A stretch of DNA of 64,000 nucleotides, from the NCBI RefSeq assembly GCF_009258225.1, contig NZ_CP043617.1:1426001-1490000 (forward strand). Reading direction: 5' to 3'. Positions 61,697 to 64,000 of the stretch are shown piece by piece. The position numbers and the translations under genes are program-made. Position 1 is the first letter of the stretch, and each line of letters opens with the position of its first letter. The DNA comes from Sulfurimonas lithotrophica (lineage in GTDB: Bacteria > Campylobacterota > Campylobacteria > Campylobacterales > Sulfurimonadaceae). The notes beneath the pieces are model-generated. The model did no database searches, was not told the DNA's origin, and worked only from the letters and a program-made list of their open reading frames with translations.

Positions 61697-64000
61697 TGTA
61701 TAAGTTTGCAATTGAGCGTCCAATAACAACACTGATGCTTTTTCTCTCTTTAATCTTTTTTGGTTTTATGAGTTTTAGTAAGATGAATACGGTGCTGTTT
61801 CCAAAAGTTGATTTTCCAATCATTACGGTACAAACAAACTACTATGGAGCAGATCCTGCCACTATAGAGTCTAAAGTAACAGAAAAAATAGAAGAGGCAG
61901 TTTCATCTATTTCGGGGCTTGATAAGATGAGTTCCGTAAGTAGTGAAGATGTATCCGTAGTTACTTTGATTTTTGATATTGAAGTTGATATTACAGAAGC
62001 TGCAAATGATGTAAGGGATAAAATATCGGCTCTTAGCTTGGATTCTGCCATAGAAAAACCGATAGTGAGCAAACTTGATATCGGTGCAGCACCTGTTCTT
62101 TCGCTTTTTATTGCATCTTCTAGTGTTAAGCCAAGTCAACTTATGATAGATGTAGATGAAAAAATAAAGCCGATGATAGAGCGTTTAAAAGGTGTCGGTA
62201 ATATAAAAACCATAGGTTATCAAGATAGAGAGATTCGCATCTATCCGGACCCTTTTGCACTAAGAAAGTATGGCATCACTACACTTGATTTGGAAAAACT
62301 TATCCAAGCTTCAAACGTAAAGATAAGCGGCGGAAAACTTGTAGCTGAAAAAGAGCAGACTATAGTAAACATACGTGCAAATGCCATGAGTATAGAATCT
62401 TTAGAAAACTTTGAAATTCTTCAAGGTGTTAAACTAAAAGATATTGCAAAAATAAAAGACGGAATCGAAGATGCAAAAAGCATATCTACACTAAACGGTG
62501 AAAGAGGTGTTATTTTACAAATCCAAAAACTCTCAGATGCAAATACCCTAAACGTTATTAACAGAATCAAAGGTGTAATTCCGGATATTGAGAAAAGAAT
62601 AGGCAGTGATTATAAACTGCAATATTTTAACGATACATCGAACTTTATAAACAGTTCACTTGAACATGTTTTATTTGACCTTATATACGGCGGTATATTG
62701 GCTATTATAATCGTGTTTTTCTTTTTAAGAAACTTTACGGCTACTTTAGTATCTGCCGTGGCAATACCGACTTCAATCATAGGTACTTTTTTTCTTATGG
62801 ATCTGTTTGGATACGACTTAAACAAGGTAAGTATGCTCGGTCTGACACTTGCTATCGGTATATTTATAGATGATGCGATAGTTGTAATTGAAAATATTTA
62901 TAAAAAGATGGAAAAAGGATTAAATAAAGTAGAGGCTTCAATTGAAGGCACACGTGAGATTGCTTTTTCAATCCTTGCAATCTCTGCTATGCTTTTATCC
63001 GTTTTTATCCCCGTAAGTATGATGAGCTCCATTGTAGGGCAGTTTTTCAACGCCTTTGCATTTACCGTAGCTATCGGTATTTTTATATCTTACTTTGTTG
63101 CCGTAATGCTTATACCGACTCTTAGTGCAAGGGTTTTAAAAAAAGGTGAATCAAAATTTTATCATATGACCGAGCCTATTTTCGTAGCTATAGACAAGAG
63201 TTATGTAAAGATTGTAGGACTTACTATCAAGTATGCAAAAACTACTATTTTACTCGCTTTTTTAACTCTTATAGGAAGTTTTTCTATGGTTGGAATGATA
63301 GGTATGGACTTTGTTCCAAAAGAAGACAAAAGTGAAATAGAAGTAACGCTTAAAGCTCCTATAGGCGTGAGTTTGGAAGAGATGGGTCGTCGTAGTGAAG
63401 CTATCGCACAAAAGATAAAAGAAAACCCCTATGTAGAATATACGGCATTAACCGTAGCATATAACAACACTCAAGATGCACATAAAGCACAAATATATGT
63501 AAAGCTTATGGATGTATCAAAAAGAACAACTACTCAAGAACAAATTATTCAAACACTAAGGGAATCACTAAAAGACTTTAAAGGTTTTGAGAGAATTGCA
63601 GTTGCAGATATACCTAACATCAAAGGTGCAGGAGCAAATGCACCTTTTGTTATGGTCTTACAAGGGAGTGATTTAGACGAACTTCAAGTAGTTGCTAAAA
63701 AGATTCAAGAGAGAATGGGTAAAAATAAAGGTATAGTTGAAATAGCAGACAACTATGAGACCGGAAAACCTGAACTCTCTGTTGAGATAAAGCGTGAAGA
63801 TGCTGCGAACTTAGGTGTTTCGGTTCAAGAGATAAGTTCAATAATATCTACTATACTATCAAGTGAACGTGCAGTAAGCCAGTTTGAAGAAAACGGAAAA
63901 CAGTATGACATCACTATGCGTTTTTCGGATGAGTATAGAAAAAGTGTTGAAGATTTAAAACGTCTTGAAGTAAAAACCGCAAACGGTGACTTTGTAGCAC
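61696..64000 (+). CDS. RND efflux transporter, partial (3' end outside window)
   Basis: 768 codons are visible and the frame is open to the right edge; a full protein would be about 1000 aa. MYKFAIERPITTLMLFLSLIFFGFM is the first membrane helix. The periplasmic porter domain is followed by membrane helices from about 330 and the proton-relay motif GIFIDDAIVVIENIY (about 389-403) with both Asp. GMIGMDFVPKEDKSEIEV starts the second half. HAE-type, drug- or metal-unspecified pump. Starts at the ATG of TAATG after the adaptor. Confidence 0.93.
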   Translation, partial: MYKFAIERPITTLMLFLSLIFFGFMSFSKMNTVLFPKVDFPIITVQTNYYGADPATIESKVTEKIEEAVSSISGLDKMSSVSSEDVSVVTLIFDIEVDITEAANDVRDKISALSLDSAIEKPIVSKLDIGAAPVLSLFIASSSVKPSQLMIDVDEKIKPMIERLKGVGNIKTIGYQDREIRIYPDPFALRKYGITTLDLEKLIQASNVKISGGKLVAEKEQTIVNIRANAMSIESLENFEILQGVKLKDIAKIKDGIEDAKSISTLNGERGVILQIQKLSDANTLNVINRIKGVIPDIEKRIGSDYKLQYFNDTSNFINSSLEHVLFDLIYGGILAIIIVFFFLRNFTATLVSAVAIPTSIIGTFFLMDLFGYDLNKVSMLGLTLAIGIFIDDAIVVIENIYKKMEKGLNKVEASIEGTREIAFSILAISAMLLSVFIPVSMMSSIVGQFFNAFAFTVAIGIFISYFVAVMLIPTLSARVLKKGESKFYHMTEPIFVAIDKSYVKIVGLTIKYAKTTILLAFLTLIGSFSMVGMIGMDFVPKEDKSEIEVTLKAPIGVSLEEMGRRSEAIAQKIKENPYVEYTALTVAYNNTQDAHKAQIYVKLMDVSKRTTTQEQIIQTLRESLKDFKGFERIAVADIPNIKGAGANAPFVMVLQGSDLDELQVVAKKIQERMGKNKGIVEIADNYETGKPELSVEIKREDAANLGVSVQEISSIISTILSSERAVSQFEENGKQYDITMRFSDEYRKSVEDLKRLEVKTANGDFVA

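Noticed and set aside
1-64000. CRISPR arrays, tRNA or rRNA genes
   Set aside because: No regularly spaced repeats, tRNA cloverleaf pattern or rRNA sequence was noticed.

Overview
The window looks like chromosomal DNA of a Campylobacterota bacterium, most likely Sulfurimonas or a close relative. The signs are low-GC DNA, a dihaem frdCAB fumarate reductase in Wolinella-type gene order, a nuo operon with a short NuoG, menaquinone synthesis (ubiE/menG), a separate FlhB C-terminal paralogue, and promoters recognisable mainly by a TATAAT -10 box. No tRNA, rRNA, transposase or CRISPR array was seen.

Layout. 1-5.1 kb, mostly minus strand: argB (partial), lpxK, two NosL-type metal proteins, an unusual DegT-family enzyme and nadE. 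5.1-10.4 kb: a peroxiredoxin behind a palindromic operator, a ferritin-like protein, a metallo-beta-lactamase hydrolase, a methyltransferase, a thioesterase, cmoB and a cation efflux transporter. 10.4-17 kb: rny, 5-formyl-THF cyclo-ligase, a TlpA-type lipoprotein, ftsY, an FlhB-C paralogue, fliK and a calcium-binding-like protein. 17-28 kb: ubiE and a long minus-strand operon-like run flhB / DHH remnant / M23 peptidase / lpxC / tsaB / thrB / ylxR / infB / rbfA / rimP / ribD. 28-33 kb is the accessory part: a degenerate ADP-ribosylglycohydrolase, a GAF protein, and an island of about 2.6 kb with two orphan toxin-like modules, bounded by an imperfect direct repeat of the GAF gene's 3' end. 33-39 kb: mscS, gdhA, frdCAB. 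39.3-52.3 kb: a complete 13-gene nuo operon (C and D fused) with true NuoE and NuoF. 52.3-64 kb: a structured intergenic element, a CZB chemoreceptor, small genes, a cold-shock protein, and a TetR/TolC/HlyD/RND efflux operon cut by the right edge.

How it fits together. The respiratory core is NADH dehydrogenase and fumarate reductase on divergent operons. lpxK and lpxC make lipid A; rny, ftsY, infB, rbfA, rimP, tsaB and cmoB serve RNA, translation and protein targeting; flhB, fliK and the FlhB-C paralogue set flagellar hook length and export switching.

Points most worth a second look: (i) the orphan contact-inhibition-like toxin island and the short motif repeated at its edges; (ii) loss of the E-pathway glutamate in an otherwise canonical FrdC; (iii) four genes whose -10 box sits 6-7 bases from the ATG with no Shine-Dalgarno, suggesting leaderless mRNAs; (iv) a nested inverted-repeat element between nuoN and the chemoreceptor gene; (v) a small repeat that may encode a coupled leader peptide before lpxC and before the cation transporter; (vi) three enzymes with lost catalytic residues (DegT family, ADP-ribosylglycohydrolase family, DHH family). 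All identifications come from reading motifs; no database search was run.
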